From assembly GCA_002343325.1 (NCBI GenBank), contig DDSG01000104.1:20158-54623 (forward strand): a stretch of 34,466 bases of DNA, given 5' to 3'. Shown piece by piece: positions 23,527 to 32,200 of this stretch. The notes under the pieces are model-generated. The model saw only the letters and a program-made list of their open reading frames with translations, made no database searches and had not been told where the DNA came from. The DNA is from Phycisphaerales bacterium UBA2396 (GTDB lineage: Bacteria > Planctomycetota > Phycisphaerae > Phycisphaerales > UBA1924). The first letter of the stretch is position 1. Every line of letters starts with the position of its first letter. A program made the position numbers and the translations under genes.

Positions 23527-25058
23527 GCGACGGCCCCACCCGTTACTACTTATTCATCCCGGTCTGGGCGACTGGACGCGCCCCGCAGGGCGGGGGCTCC
23601 AGCAACTACTCGACGCCGTCGGGGTCGACACCAGACAGCACGTACTCGACACCCACCAGCACGCCGAGCATGCCACCGAGCTACTCGACGACGGGTGACG
23701 TCATCTACACGACCGGGTCGGGCGGCACGCCGACGCTGACGTTTTACACCACCGATGCGTTCACCAGCAACACGCCGGGCACTACGCAGACGCCGTCGAG
23801 CAGCGGGCCGATGTCATCGAGCGGTTCGGGAAGCACGCCGACGAGCGACACGCCGAGTTCCATGTCTTCGAGCTCTTCGGGCTCGAGCATGACGTCCAGC
23901 ATGAGCAGTTCCGGCGGTGGAAGTTCCTCCGGAATGAGCTCATCGGGAGCGTCGTCGGGCATGAGTTCCGGAGCCTCCAGCGGCATGTCGTCGGGTGCGA
24001 GTTCCGGCATGTCCTCGGGCGGGTCCTCTGGTGGCTCTTCGGGAGGATCGTCCGGAGGGGGCAGTTCAGGCGGCGGTTCGTCGGGCGGAGGCGGGTCCAG
24101 TGGCGGCGGCAGCGGCCCGGGCGGTTCGGGTCCCGGAGGCTCTGGACCTGGCGGTTCTGGGCCGGGAGGGTCGGGCCCTGGGGGAAGCGGGCCGGGTGGT
24201 TCTGGCCCGGGCGGCTCCAACTGCGTGCTGGCCGGAACGCCGGTGCGGCTGGCCTCTGGCCAGACCGTGCCGATCGAGCGATTGCGACCCGGCGACCGAC
24301 TCGCCGCGCTTGACGTGGCAGGCCTCGATCGCGATGTGCCGTGGCGAGCACAGTACCAGTGGCTGCGTCAGCGGGCCGAAGCGGTGTTCACGCCCGTCAC
24401 CGGTTCTGTTGCCAGCGTCACGGTCGGCACGCACGACGGGTTCATCACGATCAACGGTCGCCTGCGGCTCACGCCCGAGCACCCGGTGCTCCTGCGCCGC
24501 GGCGAAGAGGTCGGGTTCGTGTCGGCGGAGTTCGTCCTGGTCGGCGATTACCTCGTGCGGCACGACCTCCGCGAGGAGCGCGTCGAGACGTTCACTCGCG
24601 CCGGCGATCGTGTAACCACGGTCGCAGTGCACGTGCCCGGTTTGAACGTCTTCCTGGCCGATGGCGTGTGGGTCCACAACGACATGCCCGCGACGCAGCA
24701 GAGCGGGTCGGGTTCATCGTCTGGTTCGGGATCGAGTTCCGGCTCCGGGTCCGGTTCCTCGAGTGGCAGCGGGTCGAGTTCCGGTAGCGGCAAGTCCAGC
24801 GGCTCGTCCATGTCCAGTTCCGGGTCGAGCTCGGGGTCCAGTTCCGCCAGTTCGTCGGGCTCGTCCAGCGGCAGCGACAGCGGCTCGGGCCCACCGGGCT
24901 CAGGCTCGGGCTCCGGCAGCGCCCAGCAAGCCGTGGCCCTCGGCGAGGGCGCATCGTCGTTCATCGAGGGCGGCATGGAGGGCGTGCCTCCGGCGAAGTG
25001 GCAGCAGAGTGGTGTGGCGAGCCTGAGCAGCAGCATCGAAGAGGAGGTGAAGGCATGA
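23523..25058 (+). CDS. Ser/Gly-rich protein with central intein-like (Hint/BIL) domain
   Basis: A 511-residue protein with three parts. Residues 1-233 are Ser/Thr/Gly/Pro-rich low complexity, with MSSGASSG-type repeats around 137-167 and seven GSGPG units just before the domain. Residues 234-386 form a Hint domain as in inteins and bacterial intein-like proteins: block A begins at C234 (NCVLAGTPV), IERLRPGDRL follows, block B is LTPEHPVLL with H320, and block F is VPGLNVFLADGVWVHN ending H385-N386. Residues 390-511 are again Ser/Gly-rich. The residue after N386 is Asp, not Cys/Ser/Thr, so cleavage or amide ligation to other groups is likelier than clean splicing. No endonuclease is inserted. 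ATGA overlaps join it to the genes on both sides; the following two encode glycosyltransferases. The Ser-rich arms are plausible O-glycosylation targets (inference). Confidence 0.8.
   Translation: MSDGPTRYYLFIPVWATGRAPQGGGSSNYSTPSGSTPDSTYSTPTSTPSMPPSYSTTGDVIYTTGSGGTPTLTFYTTDAFTSNTPGTTQTPSSSGPMSSSGSGSTPTSDTPSSMSSSSSGSSMTSSMSSSGGGSSSGMSSSGASSGMSSGASSGMSSGASSGMSSGGSSGGSSGGSSGGGSSGGGSSGGGGSSGGGSGPGGSGPGGSGPGGSGPGGSGPGGSGPGGSGPGGSNCVLAGTPVRLASGQTVPIERLRPGDRLAALDVAGLDRDVPWRAQYQWLRQRAEAVFTPVTGSVASVTVGTHDGFITINGRLRLTPEHPVLLRRGEEVGFVSAEFVLVGDYLVRHDLREERVETFTRAGDRVTTVAVHVPGLNVFLADGVWVHNDMPATQQSGSGSSSGSGSSSGSGSGSSSGSGSSSGSGKSSGSSMSSSGSSSGSSSASSSGSSSGSDSGSGPPGSGSGSGSAQQAVALGEGASSFIEGGMEGVPPAKWQQSGVASLSSSIEEEVKA
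24108..24212 (+). repeat. Seven GSGPG pentapeptide repeats (15-base units)
   Basis: Seven tandem 15-base units encode Gly-Ser-Gly-Pro-Gly just before the Hint domain. The units use different synonymous codons (AGC, TCG and TCT for Ser; GGC, GGT, GGA and GGG for Gly), so the protein repeat is kept while the DNA has drifted. This argues for an old, selected linker rather than recent slippage. Confidence 0.85.
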
Positions 25059-25678
25059 TCCCGAAAGTCATCTACACGGCCGACTTGTCCGAGTCTCCCG
25101 ACCGTCAGCGGCTCACCGCGTGGAAGCACGCATGGCAGACGCTGCATCCCGAGTGGGATGTCCTCACGTTCACGCTGGACAACCGGCCGCCGATCCTGAA
25201 CCACGATCAGTGGCAGCAGACGCTCGACCTCAGCGAGCCCGCGGCGTCGGCGGCGCGGCTCAACCTCCTGCGCTACGAAGTGCTCGCCCGCGAGGGCGGC
25301 GTGTTCGTCGATCCTGATCGTCTGCCGCTGCGCTCGCTCGATGAACTCGTCGCCGGCGTCGGCGCATTCTGCTCGACGATCGCCAGCCACGGTGCGAGCC
25401 GTCCGCACATGCTGTCGCCGTCGGTGCTCGGTGCAACGCGGAACCGCCCGATGCTCTGGCACGCGATCCGCGACCTGCCGCACTCGGTGCTGGTCTATCG
25501 CGGCGTGTGGGACCAGAGCGGGCCGGGGTTCTTCACCCGCGTGGTCCGCGACCACGGGCACTTCCGCGATGTTGTGCCGTTCCACTGGGCGCTCTTCGAG
25601 CAGGGCGAAGAAGCCGCTAAGGCTCACGGCGGCGCGTTCGGGTTCGTGAGCGGCAAGGCGGCGGAGACTGTGGCTTGA
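25055..25678 (+). CDS. GT32-type glycosyltransferase, first copy
   Basis: A 207-residue enzyme of the OCH1/GT32 kind that transfers a sugar from a nucleotide donor. It opens MIPKVIYTADL, where the family usually has IPKxIHQxW, then WQTLHPEWDVLTFTLDN, and has LLRYEVLAREGGVFVDPD, in which D86-x-D88 is the metal and nucleotide-sugar motif. LPLRSLDELV follows as usual. The sequence is diverged at the opening (YTAD in place of HQIW), so donor or acceptor use may differ from the second copy. The start overlaps the stop of the Hint protein gene (ATGA), with GAGG upstream. No signal or membrane segment is seen, so it acts in the cytoplasm. Confidence 0.78.
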   Translation: MIPKVIYTADLSESPDRQRLTAWKHAWQTLHPEWDVLTFTLDNRPPILNHDQWQQTLDLSEPAASAARLNLLRYEVLAREGGVFVDPDRLPLRSLDELVAGVGAFCSTIASHGASRPHMLSPSVLGATRNRPMLWHAIRDLPHSVLVYRGVWDQSGPGFFTRVVRDHGHFRDVVPFHWALFEQGEEAAKAHGGAFGFVSGKAAETVA

Positions 25679-26355
25679 TCACCACCGCAACCGCCACCCC
25701 GATCCCGCGGGTCCTGCACCAGATCTGGCTGGGCAAGGGCGAGATGCCCCTGCACCAGCGGCGCTGGCGTCGCCGCTTCGCCGAGATGAACCCGCAGTGG
25801 GACATGCGGCTGTGGACGGATGACAACCTGCCGCCGATCCTCAACCGCAACGCATGGGCGGCCTGCGGCAACGTCGGCGGCACGCCCGGCTGCGTGATGC
25901 GCTCGGACATCCTGCGGCTGGAACTCCTGGCCCGATTCGGCGGCGTCTACCTCGACACGGACGTGAAGCCCATCCGTCCGCTCGACGAGATGTGCCCGCC
26001 CGAGGTTCGGGCGTGGGCAGCGTGCGAGCAACTCGACATCGTCTCCAACGCGGCGATGGGCTTTCCGGCCCACCACCCGGCGATGTGGCACATGGTGGCG
26101 ATGATCGAAGAGTCATTCTTTGAGCGCCGGTACGTCGGCGATCAAGCCGGGCCGGGACTGCTCGCCCGCGTGGTCACCCAGTACGACGACGTGGCGCTCT
26201 ACCCGCCCGCATACTTTCACCCGACCGTCGGAGAGTCGAAGTCGAATCCCGACGCGAAGTATTTCCTGCTGGGATCGCACCTCTTCGCTGGGACGTGGGT
26301 GGAGGCAAACCGGGAGCGATACGAGCGGGTGTGGGCAGCAAATCACAGTCAGTGA
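25675..26355 (+). CDS. GT32-type glycosyltransferase, second copy
   Basis: A 226-residue GT32-type enzyme. The canonical opening IPRVLHQIWLGKG is followed by NPQWDMRLWTDDN, and then RSDILRLELLARFGGVYLDTD with the D94-x-D96 metal/nucleotide-sugar motif and KPIRPLDE. The likely start is TTG at 25675, overlapping the previous stop at 25676-25678, so translation depends on coupling. Its 3' end overlaps the convergent OB-fold gene by 7 bases, marking the right border of the island. With the first copy it may build a short glycan on the Ser-rich protein or on a tail/cell-surface acceptor (inference). Confidence 0.82.
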   Translation: MITTATATPIPRVLHQIWLGKGEMPLHQRRWRRRFAEMNPQWDMRLWTDDNLPPILNRNAWAACGNVGGTPGCVMRSDILRLELLARFGGVYLDTDVKPIRPLDEMCPPEVRAWAACEQLDIVSNAAMGFPAHHPAMWHMVAMIEESFFERRYVGDQAGPGLLARVVTQYDDVALYPPAYFHPTVGESKSNPDAKYFLLGSHLFAGTWVEANRERYERVWAANHSQ

Positions 26356-27320
26356 ACCGCGTAGACGGAGGACGCGTTGACCACAACAGACTTTCCGTCC
26401 GCCGAAGCGATTTTTCCGACAACCACGATCTCCGAGAGCTCCTTCAGCCCGCGCCGCCCCTTCATGTCGGTGCGCAGGATCTGCCCTTTGGTGTCCACGA
26501 CCTGCACGGTCACGGAGTTGGCGAGGATGTCCTCTTTGGTCTCGCAGCAGTAGTCCCAAGGCTTGGAGCACTTGTCGTCGGGATTCTCATTGCAGGCCTT
26601 GAGCCCGCGGCCAATAAGCGTGAAGACCGCGCGCCCCGCGACGAACGGCTCCTTGCTACCGCCGATGCGGCCGCGAAGCACGACCTCGTCACCGGCCTTG
26701 AGTGTTCCGGCCTTGCGGACTTCAGATACGTCCTTTCCGTTCTCAGGCTGCTTCTCGACAAAGAACCCGCTCGGCAGCGGTGCCTTGGGCACATGCATCG
26801 AAACCACGGTCAGCACGAGCGCGTCGGTCCCGTTGGCGGTCTCGACTTTGCCGGTCACAAACACTTCCGCACCGGGCTTCAGCCCGTGCTGGCCGCTCAA
26901 CCCGGCCCGCAGCGGCTTGCCATTCGCATCCACAATCTGCACCGTCGCCCGGCCCTCGGCGGGGATGTTGCAGGCGGTGTCGGGCAACTTGTCCACGGGC
27001 GGGCAGCACGCCAGGCGCGTGGATTCATCCACCAGCGTGAACATCGAGCGGTTTTCGACGAAGGCGTCCTTGGACATCGCCACGTTGCCGCGCACGGTGA
27101 TCGTCTCGCCGACCTTGGCCGACTTCATGGCAGCGGTGATCTCGAGCGCACCGGCGGGCAACTCGGGCTTCATCAGCGTCTTCACGTCCCCCACGCTCTT
27201 GATCTGGGCGATCGCGGCCGAGGGCGCAAACGGTCCCACACCGACCGCGCACCCGATCAGCGCCACGGCCACCGTCATCGCCCGCACCGAAACCGTCATC
27301 CGCATCATCGTCGTCTTCAT
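26349..27320 (-). CDS. Secreted protein with two Cys-rich OB-like repeats
   Basis: A 323-residue exported protein with a signal peptide of about 38 residues (cleavage near AIAQ). Two copies of one unit follow. The first opens VGETITVRGNVAMSKDAFVE, has LACC..C and TVQIVDANGKPLR, and closes near VVSMHVP. The second opens AGDEVVLRGRIGGSKEPFVA, has KAC..C and PWDYCCE, then VTVQVVDTKGQILR. The pattern is an OB-like beta barrel with a Cys-rich insert, perhaps a metal site in the periplasm. AAGGAG lies 7 bases before the ATG. It is the last gene of the minus-strand metal/ABC operon, 75 bases after the permease gene. The family is known to me only as planctomycete-type secreted proteins without assigned function. 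Confidence 0.7.
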   Translation of the reverse strand: MKTTMMRMTVSVRAMTVAVALIGCAVGVGPFAPSAAIAQIKSVGDVKTLMKPELPAGALEITAAMKSAKVGETITVRGNVAMSKDAFVENRSMFTLVDESTRLACCPPVDKLPDTACNIPAEGRATVQIVDANGKPLRAGLSGQHGLKPGAEVFVTGKVETANGTDALVLTVVSMHVPKAPLPSGFFVEKQPENGKDVSEVRKAGTLKAGDEVVLRGRIGGSKEPFVAGRAVFTLIGRGLKACNENPDDKCSKPWDYCCETKEDILANSVTVQVVDTKGQILRTDMKGRRGLKELSEIVVVGKIASADGKSVVVNASSVYAVH

Positions 27321-27395
27321 GTCGAAACTCCTTGCAAAGATTCTTGAACGTCACTCGCCTCACGGCGCGCGCCGCGGAGGCGCCATCTCGCATCA

Positions 27396-28637
27396 TCACA
27401 CCGCCTTGAGCGCGACGGGAATCGTCGGCCTTAGGCAACGAATCGCCGGGGGCAACGCGCCCACGACGCCCAGGGCCAGGCCCGTCAGCAGCCCCAGCCC
27501 GATCACCGTCTCGTCGATCAGCAGCCCGAACGCCCCCATCGAGAACCGCACCGCCAGCCCGTCGAGCAGGAAGACGCCCACCGCACACGCGGCAAGACCG
27601 CCCGCGGCCGTCGCCAGCGTCGATTCCTGGATCATCGACCAGACGATCGCCAGCCGCCGGTAGCCGATGGATTGCAGCGTCCCCAGTTCGCGGATACGCG
27701 AGGCGAACGCGGCGTACATCGTGTTGAGGCCGCCGAAGAGCCCGCCGACGGCGATCAGCCCCGCCGTCACCCACGCGACGATCTTGATGGGCCCGAAGAA
27801 ACTCGCCAGTTTTCCGTAGTACTCGCGCTCGGTCATCGCCACCAGTTCCAGGTCCGGCCGCGTCTTGGTGAAGGCCGCGATGTCGCCGAAGTCCGCCCCC
27901 TCGCCGGTGGCCTCGTTGTAAGGGTCGAGCGTCAGGACCACGCACGAGATCGTGTCGCGCTTGGTGGCTTCCATCAGGTCCGCCAGCGGCAACCACACCT
28001 CGGCCTCGACGACAGTCCCGGGCGCGCTGAAGCGCCCGACGATCGTCCACGGCCTGCCGTCGATGATGAGCGACTTGCCGATCTGCACCTCGGTCGCCGA
28101 CACGCCGAGCACTGTCCCCGCCATACGTCCGACCAACACCTCATCCGCACCGGATGAGGGCCAGCGACCCTCGGTCAGCGACACCGACTCGTGGACGAGC
28201 GACGCCGCGGGAGTCACGCCGCGCATCATCACCTGCCGGAGTTTCGCCTTGGGCGCGAGCGTGCCAACGCCGCCCGAGCCAGTGCCCACCGGAGCAGCCG
28301 CCGCGCCGCCCACGCCCACGGGCAGCATCACATGGACCTCCGGTGAGACATACGCCACGCCCGCCCGTGTGCGGATGCCGGGCACGCTGGCCGAGAGCAC
28401 CCCCGGCGTCGCCGCCGGAATCTCGGAGCGCTCGACGCTCTCCTCGCTGCCTGCACCGAGCAGGATGATGTTGTGCTCCCCGCCGGTGGCCTTGAGCGCT
28501 CGGCTCATGCCATTCACAAAGCCACCCGCGACCAGAATGAGCAGCACCACCATCGCCGCCCCGGCGACGGACAGAAAGAGTCTCGAGGGCGAGCGGCCCA
28601 GATTGCGGACAGCGTATGCAAACGGAAGAAGTCTCAT
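27396..28637 (-). CDS. FtsX/MacB-type ABC permease, second of pair
   Basis: A 413-residue inner-membrane permease with an N-terminal membrane helix (LFLSVAGAAMVVLLILVAGGFV), a large periplasmic domain (about 45-270) and three C-terminal helices within ASFFGPIKIVAWVTAGLIAVGG and the stretch ending near LLTGLALGVVGALPP. It ends in the usual LRPTIPVALKAV. The ATG at 28637 follows AGAGGA by five bases; a longer frame to 29030 is a shadow. It pairs with the permease upstream and the LolD/MacB-type ATPase to form a mechanotransmission exporter, for lipoproteins, peptides or metal complexes. The substrate is unknown. Confidence 0.88.
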   Translation of the reverse strand: MRLLPFAYAVRNLGRSPSRLFLSVAGAAMVVLLILVAGGFVNGMSRALKATGGEHNIILLGAGSEESVERSEIPAATPGVLSASVPGIRTRAGVAYVSPEVHVMLPVGVGGAAAAPVGTGSGGVGTLAPKAKLRQVMMRGVTPAASLVHESVSLTEGRWPSSGADEVLVGRMAGTVLGVSATEVQIGKSLIIDGRPWTIVGRFSAPGTVVEAEVWLPLADLMEATKRDTISCVVLTLDPYNEATGEGADFGDIAAFTKTRPDLELVAMTEREYYGKLASFFGPIKIVAWVTAGLIAVGGLFGGLNTMYAAFASRIRELGTLQSIGYRRLAIVWSMIQESTLATAAGGLAACAVGVFLLDGLAVRFSMGAFGLLIDETVIGLGLLTGLALGVVGALPPAIRCLRPTIPVALKAV

Positions 28638-28648
28638 AGGTTCCTCTT

Positions 28649-29821
28649 TCAAACCGCCCGGAAGCACGAAGCAATCTCTCGGCGACCGGCCCGCCACGCG
28701 GGCACCAGACCCGCCACGATCCCCACACCCCCCGAGATGATGAGGCCCCAGGCCAGCACCGACCACGATGCGCTCACGCCGATCGAGAGCCCCTCCTGCG
28801 AGAGCGTGAAGTTGCCGAAGTGAACGACGGAGAGGGCGATGCCCGTGCCCAGCGCGCCCCCGAGCAGGCCGATGAGCATCCCCTCGCTCACGATCAGTCG
28901 GGCGATGAGGCCCGAGCGGAACCCCAGCGTCTGGAGCACGGCGTGCTCCTTGATGCGGTCCTGCACGCTGAGCACGATCGCGTTGGCGACGAGCGCGAGC
29001 ACCGCCGCAAGGCAGCCCCAGCCCAGCCACTGCGTGAACTTCACGATCTCCACAATGTCGGCCCCCGCCTGCGCAACGAAAGCCTTCTCGGGGCTGGTCA
29101 TCGTCGGGTCGGCCTCGGCGCGGAACTCGGCATCGATCGCCTCGGCCACCTGCTCCATCTTCGCCGGGTCATCGACGCGGACGGTGAACTGCGTGACGCT
29201 GCCCAGCCCGCCACCCTTGCCCCCCCCCGCGCCAGCCTGCTGGAGGAAGTCGAGGTGGACATAGGCGACGTTCTGGTCCTGCGCCTCGGGAGAGCGGATG
29301 ATCCCCGCGACGGTGACGGTGATGCCCGAGGCGTCGAAGGACTGGCCGATCTGGAAACCGCGCCGGGCCGCGAGCGTCTCGCCCACGAGGGCCGAGTCCG
29401 AGCGCTTCTCCCACTCGGCCACCGAGCCGGAGATGAGTTGCCACTTGCTCGCCCAGCCCGTCGGCCCCGCGAGGTCTTCACGCGGCACGCCCCGGAACGT
29501 GATGACATCCAGCGAGGCCCGGCAGTTGTTGACCACGATCTTGACGGGTACCGCCGAGACCACCCCGGGGATCTTCTCGATCCGGTCCACGTAGAACTGC
29601 GGCAGGCGGCTGGCGGCGGGGCAGAAGCGGTTTTCACGGTAGACCACCAGTGTGGTGTCTCCGGCGGCGGCCTGCGTGGATTGGCGCACGCCCTCTTGCA
29701 AGGTCTGCACCGCGATGAACAGGAACATGGCGATGGCGACGCCCGAGAGCGTGAGCACGCTGCGGACCTGGTGCCGCCACAGCTGCTTGAAGACGACGGG
29801 CATGAACTTGGGTGCGATCAC
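28649..29821 (-). CDS. FtsX/MacB-type ABC permease, first of pair
   Basis: A 390-residue permease of the same topology: helix 1 in VRSVLTLSGVAIAMFLFIAVQ, a periplasmic domain (about 45-265) with a FCPAASRLPQFYVDRI segment and one Gly-rich loop (AGAGGGKGGGLG), then three helices (WLGWGCLAAVLALVANAIVL; LIGLLGGALGTGIALSV; VLAWGLIISGGVGIVAGLVP). GTG at 29821 is the start; AGGAGG lies 8 bases upstream, and the ATPase stop at 29825-29827 overlaps that leader. The motif RIKEHAVLQTLGF is the FtsX coupling helix that contacts the ATPase. Confidence 0.9.
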   Translation of the reverse strand: MIAPKFMPVVFKQLWRHQVRSVLTLSGVAIAMFLFIAVQTLQEGVRQSTQAAAGDTTLVVYRENRFCPAASRLPQFYVDRIEKIPGVVSAVPVKIVVNNCRASLDVITFRGVPREDLAGPTGWASKWQLISGSVAEWEKRSDSALVGETLAARRGFQIGQSFDASGITVTVAGIIRSPEAQDQNVAYVHLDFLQQAGAGGGKGGGLGSVTQFTVRVDDPAKMEQVAEAIDAEFRAEADPTMTSPEKAFVAQAGADIVEIVKFTQWLGWGCLAAVLALVANAIVLSVQDRIKEHAVLQTLGFRSGLIARLIVSEGMLIGLLGGALGTGIALSVVHFGNFTLSQEGLSIGVSASWSVLAWGLIISGGVGIVAGLVPAWRAGRREIASCFRAV

Positions 29822-29824
29822 GGA

Positions 29825-30586
29825 TCAGGCCTCCTGCGGGACAAGGGGTGCGGTGCGTGCGGCGAGATCGGCGGCTTCGATGAGGCGGCCCTTTTCAAGA
29901 TGCAGCGTCCGCTTGGCATGCGCCGCGCTCTTGGCGTCGTGGGTCACGATGATGAGGGTCTTGCCGAGATCATCGCAGAGCCGGACCATGAGGTCCATGA
30001 TGGCCTGCGCTGACTCCTGGTCGAGGTCGCCGGTGGGCTCGTCCCCGACGATGATGGTGGGGTCGGTCACGATCGCGCGGGCGATCGCGACGCGCTGCTC
30101 CTGGCCGCCCGAGAGTTGACGCGGGTAGTGGTCGTGCCGGTCGGCGATCCCGACGAGCTGCAACGCGGTCTGTACCTTCTCGTGTCGCTCGCGGGCCGAC
30201 ATGCTGTGGAGCAGCAGGGGTAGCTCGACGTTCTCGTAGGCCGTGAGCACGGGCACGAGGTTGTAAAGCTGGAAGACGTAGCCGACGTTGACGCTCCGCC
30301 AGTCGGCGAGCTTGGACCGCGAGAGCGTGGAGATGTCGGTGCCGCCGATGATGAGGTTGCCCCCGCTTGGCCGGTCGATCCCGGCGATGAGGTTGAGCAG
30401 CGTGGTCTTGCCGCTTCCCGAAGGGCCCATCAGCGCGAGGAAGTCTCCCGCGGGCACGTCGAGGTCGAGTTCCTGAAGCGGCGTGATGGTGTTGTCGCCC
30501 TTCTTGTAGGTCTTGGTGAGCCGGCGGCACTGAATGAGCGCAGGTTCTTGACTAGATGTTCGTGCGTGAGCGTGGTTCGTGTTCAT
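29825..30586 (-). CDS. ABC transporter ATPase, LolD/MacB type
   Basis: A 253-residue nucleotide-binding subunit. Walker A is GPSGSGKTT, the Q-loop is in YVFQLYNLVPVLTAYENV, the signature is LSGGQEQRVAIARA, Walker B is IIVGDEPTGDLD and the H-loop is IIVTHD. The Q..YNL..L..YENV spacing is characteristic of the LolD/MacB class that works with FtsX-like permeases. ATG at 30586 is chosen; an in-frame TTG at 30598 adds four residues without a better ribosome site. It drives export together with the two permeases and the HlyD adaptor. Confidence 0.93.
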   Translation of the reverse strand: MNTNHAHARTSSQEPALIQCRRLTKTYKKGDNTITPLQELDLDVPAGDFLALMGPSGSGKTTLLNLIAGIDRPSGGNLIIGGTDISTLSRSKLADWRSVNVGYVFQLYNLVPVLTAYENVELPLLLHSMSARERHEKVQTALQLVGIADRHDHYPRQLSGGQEQRVAIARAIVTDPTIIVGDEPTGDLDQESAQAIMDLMVRLCDDLGKTLIIVTHDAKSAAHAKRTLHLEKGRLIEAADLAARTAPLVPQEA

Positions 30587-30640
30587 GGGGATTCTCAACG
30601 ATGCCGCGAGTTCGTCGCAGGGATGTTCTGGAACTGGGAG

Positions 30641-32200
30641 TTACGGGTTTGAGGATGCGGGCTCTGAAGGTGCGGTTGTGCGTTCGCCCAAAACCTTGAG
30701 CCGCATCCCGTCGCGGATCGCGGGTGGAGCGGGCGGATCGAGGATGATGCGGTCGGTGAGGCGGAGTCCGCTCGCTACGGCGGTGAACCCTTCGTCTGCC
30801 GCGGGCGTCGTCGTGATGTCGCGGCGGCGGGCGACCGGGCTTCCGCCGGAGGTCTCCACGACCCAGACCTGGCCCTTGTCCTCACCCGCCGACGTAACAG
30901 CGGCCGTCGGAACCAGCAGCAGCATGTCGCCGCTCTCGCCGTGTCCGGACGCTTCGACGCCCCCGGTGCTTGTGCCGCGTTGCCGTGAGGCAATCGCGGG
31001 CGCGTGGAGTTTGACGCGGGTGAGCATCTCGGGCTTGAGAACGGGAGATGGCGCATCGAGCGCGACTTTGAACTGCACGGTGTTCCGCTGGATGTTCGCC
31101 TCATGCACCACCCTCGAAACCACGCCGCTGAACGTCTGGTCCGCCAGCGCCTCGGTGCTGACCGTCGCCCGCGTGCCCACACTGACCTTGGCGGCATCGG
31201 CCAGCGGAACGTCCACGCGCACTTGGAGTTTCGCAGGGTCATAGACGCGGACGACCGCCCCCATCATGCTCCCGGCGAGCCCTGCATCTCCGCTCAGCCC
31301 GCCCATGCTGATTCGTGTGCCCGGCTCGACCAAGTGGGCGAGCACGATGCCCGCGACGGGCGAGCGCACGTCCATACGCTCCAGACGCAACACGGCCTCG
31401 TCGCGCATCACGAGGGCCGCAGCGTGGGCCGATTCCGCCTGCGCTAACGCGGCGCGGGCCTCGTCCACAAGTTTCTCTGCCGAAGCGACCCTCGCCTCAA
31501 GCCCGCTCAGGCGGATCTCCATTCGGCGGAAAGTGCCCTCGCTCAGTCCTGCGGGCACCAACTCGCGTTTGCGGGTCACCTCGTCACGCAGTTCGGCGGC
31601 GGTTGTGCGTTCCACCTCGACCTGCGACTCGACGGTCGCGAGCGCCGCCCGGGTCCGGGCCACGTCCGCGACGCGTTCCGCGACGGTCGCGTCCGCCGCG
31701 CGGAGTGCCAGCCGCGCATCGTCGTCGATCAGCCTGGCGATGACCTGCCCAACCTCGACTCGCTCGCCGTCGAGAACCAAAAGCTCCTTGACGACGCCTT
31801 CCGCGAGCGCAGGAACCCTAACGGCAAAGGGGGCGGGTTCGATCCACCCCGGGGCTTGCACCGCAACGGGGCCGAGCGGCGCATCGGTCGGGATATCTTC
31901 CGAACCGCCCGTCGAGTCAGCATCGGTGCCGGTGTCCGCCGCCCCGACGCCACTCTTCGGAATCGCGGCGGCGACGTGGACCGCAAGCCTGGGCTGGAGC
32001 GCATCGCGTGCGGCATAGGCCAGCAGGCCGCCCGTTGCGAGCAGCACGGCGGTGGGAATGAGCAGCCGCGTTGCCCAGCGCGCTTTGGGCCGCGCGATGA
32101 CGGTGGTGCTGCCCGCGGGCTGTCGCCTAGGCGCGGAATCTGATAGTGTGGGCTGCGGGCCTCGACGGAGCGCCCGCAGGTCGGTCTGCGCGGTAGCCAT
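30641..32200 (-). CDS. HlyD/MacA-type periplasmic adaptor
   Basis: A 519-residue membrane fusion protein. One membrane anchor lies at about 43-62 (LLIPTAVLLATGGLLAYAA). The lipoyl half-motif VKELLVLDGERVEVGQVIARL and its partner RSPVAGIVLAHLVEPGTRIS flank a long coiled-coil hairpin (about 150-265). A beta-barrel domain and a C-terminal IRDGMRLKVL domain follow. ATG at 32200 is preferred, as AGGA lies 7 bases upstream; an upstream frame to 32287 lacks one. Adaptors of this kind link MacB-type ABC exporters or RND pumps to the outer membrane. With the ABC genes directly after it, a MacA-like role is likely, although no outer-membrane channel is in the window. Confidence 0.87.
   Translation of the reverse strand: MATAQTDLRALRRGPQPTLSDSAPRRQPAGSTTVIARPKARWATRLLIPTAVLLATGGLLAYAARDALQPRLAVHVAAAIPKSGVGAADTGTDADSTGGSEDIPTDAPLGPVAVQAPGWIEPAPFAVRVPALAEGVVKELLVLDGERVEVGQVIARLIDDDARLALRAADATVAERVADVARTRAALATVESQVEVERTTAAELRDEVTRKRELVPAGLSEGTFRRMEIRLSGLEARVASAEKLVDEARAALAQAESAHAAALVMRDEAVLRLERMDVRSPVAGIVLAHLVEPGTRISMGGLSGDAGLAGSMMGAVVRVYDPAKLQVRVDVPLADAAKVSVGTRATVSTEALADQTFSGVVSRVVHEANIQRNTVQFKVALDAPSPVLKPEMLTRVKLHAPAIASRQRGTSTGGVEASGHGESGDMLLLVPTAAVTSAGEDKGQVWVVETSGGSPVARRRDITTTPAADEGFTAVASGLRLTDRIILDPPAPPAIRDGMRLKVLGERTTAPSEPASSNP

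Noticed and set aside
23744..24220. Pro/Glu-rich minus-strand frame opposite the Ser/Gly repeats
   Set aside because: A reverse reading of Gly/Ser repeat codons gives Pro/Glu repeats automatically; the Hint domain fixes the true strand.
23523..25058. A splicing intein interrupting a host protein
   Set aside because: The flanks are low-complexity arms rather than a known enzyme, there is no homing endonuclease, and Asp follows the terminal Asn; an intein-like processing domain fits better.
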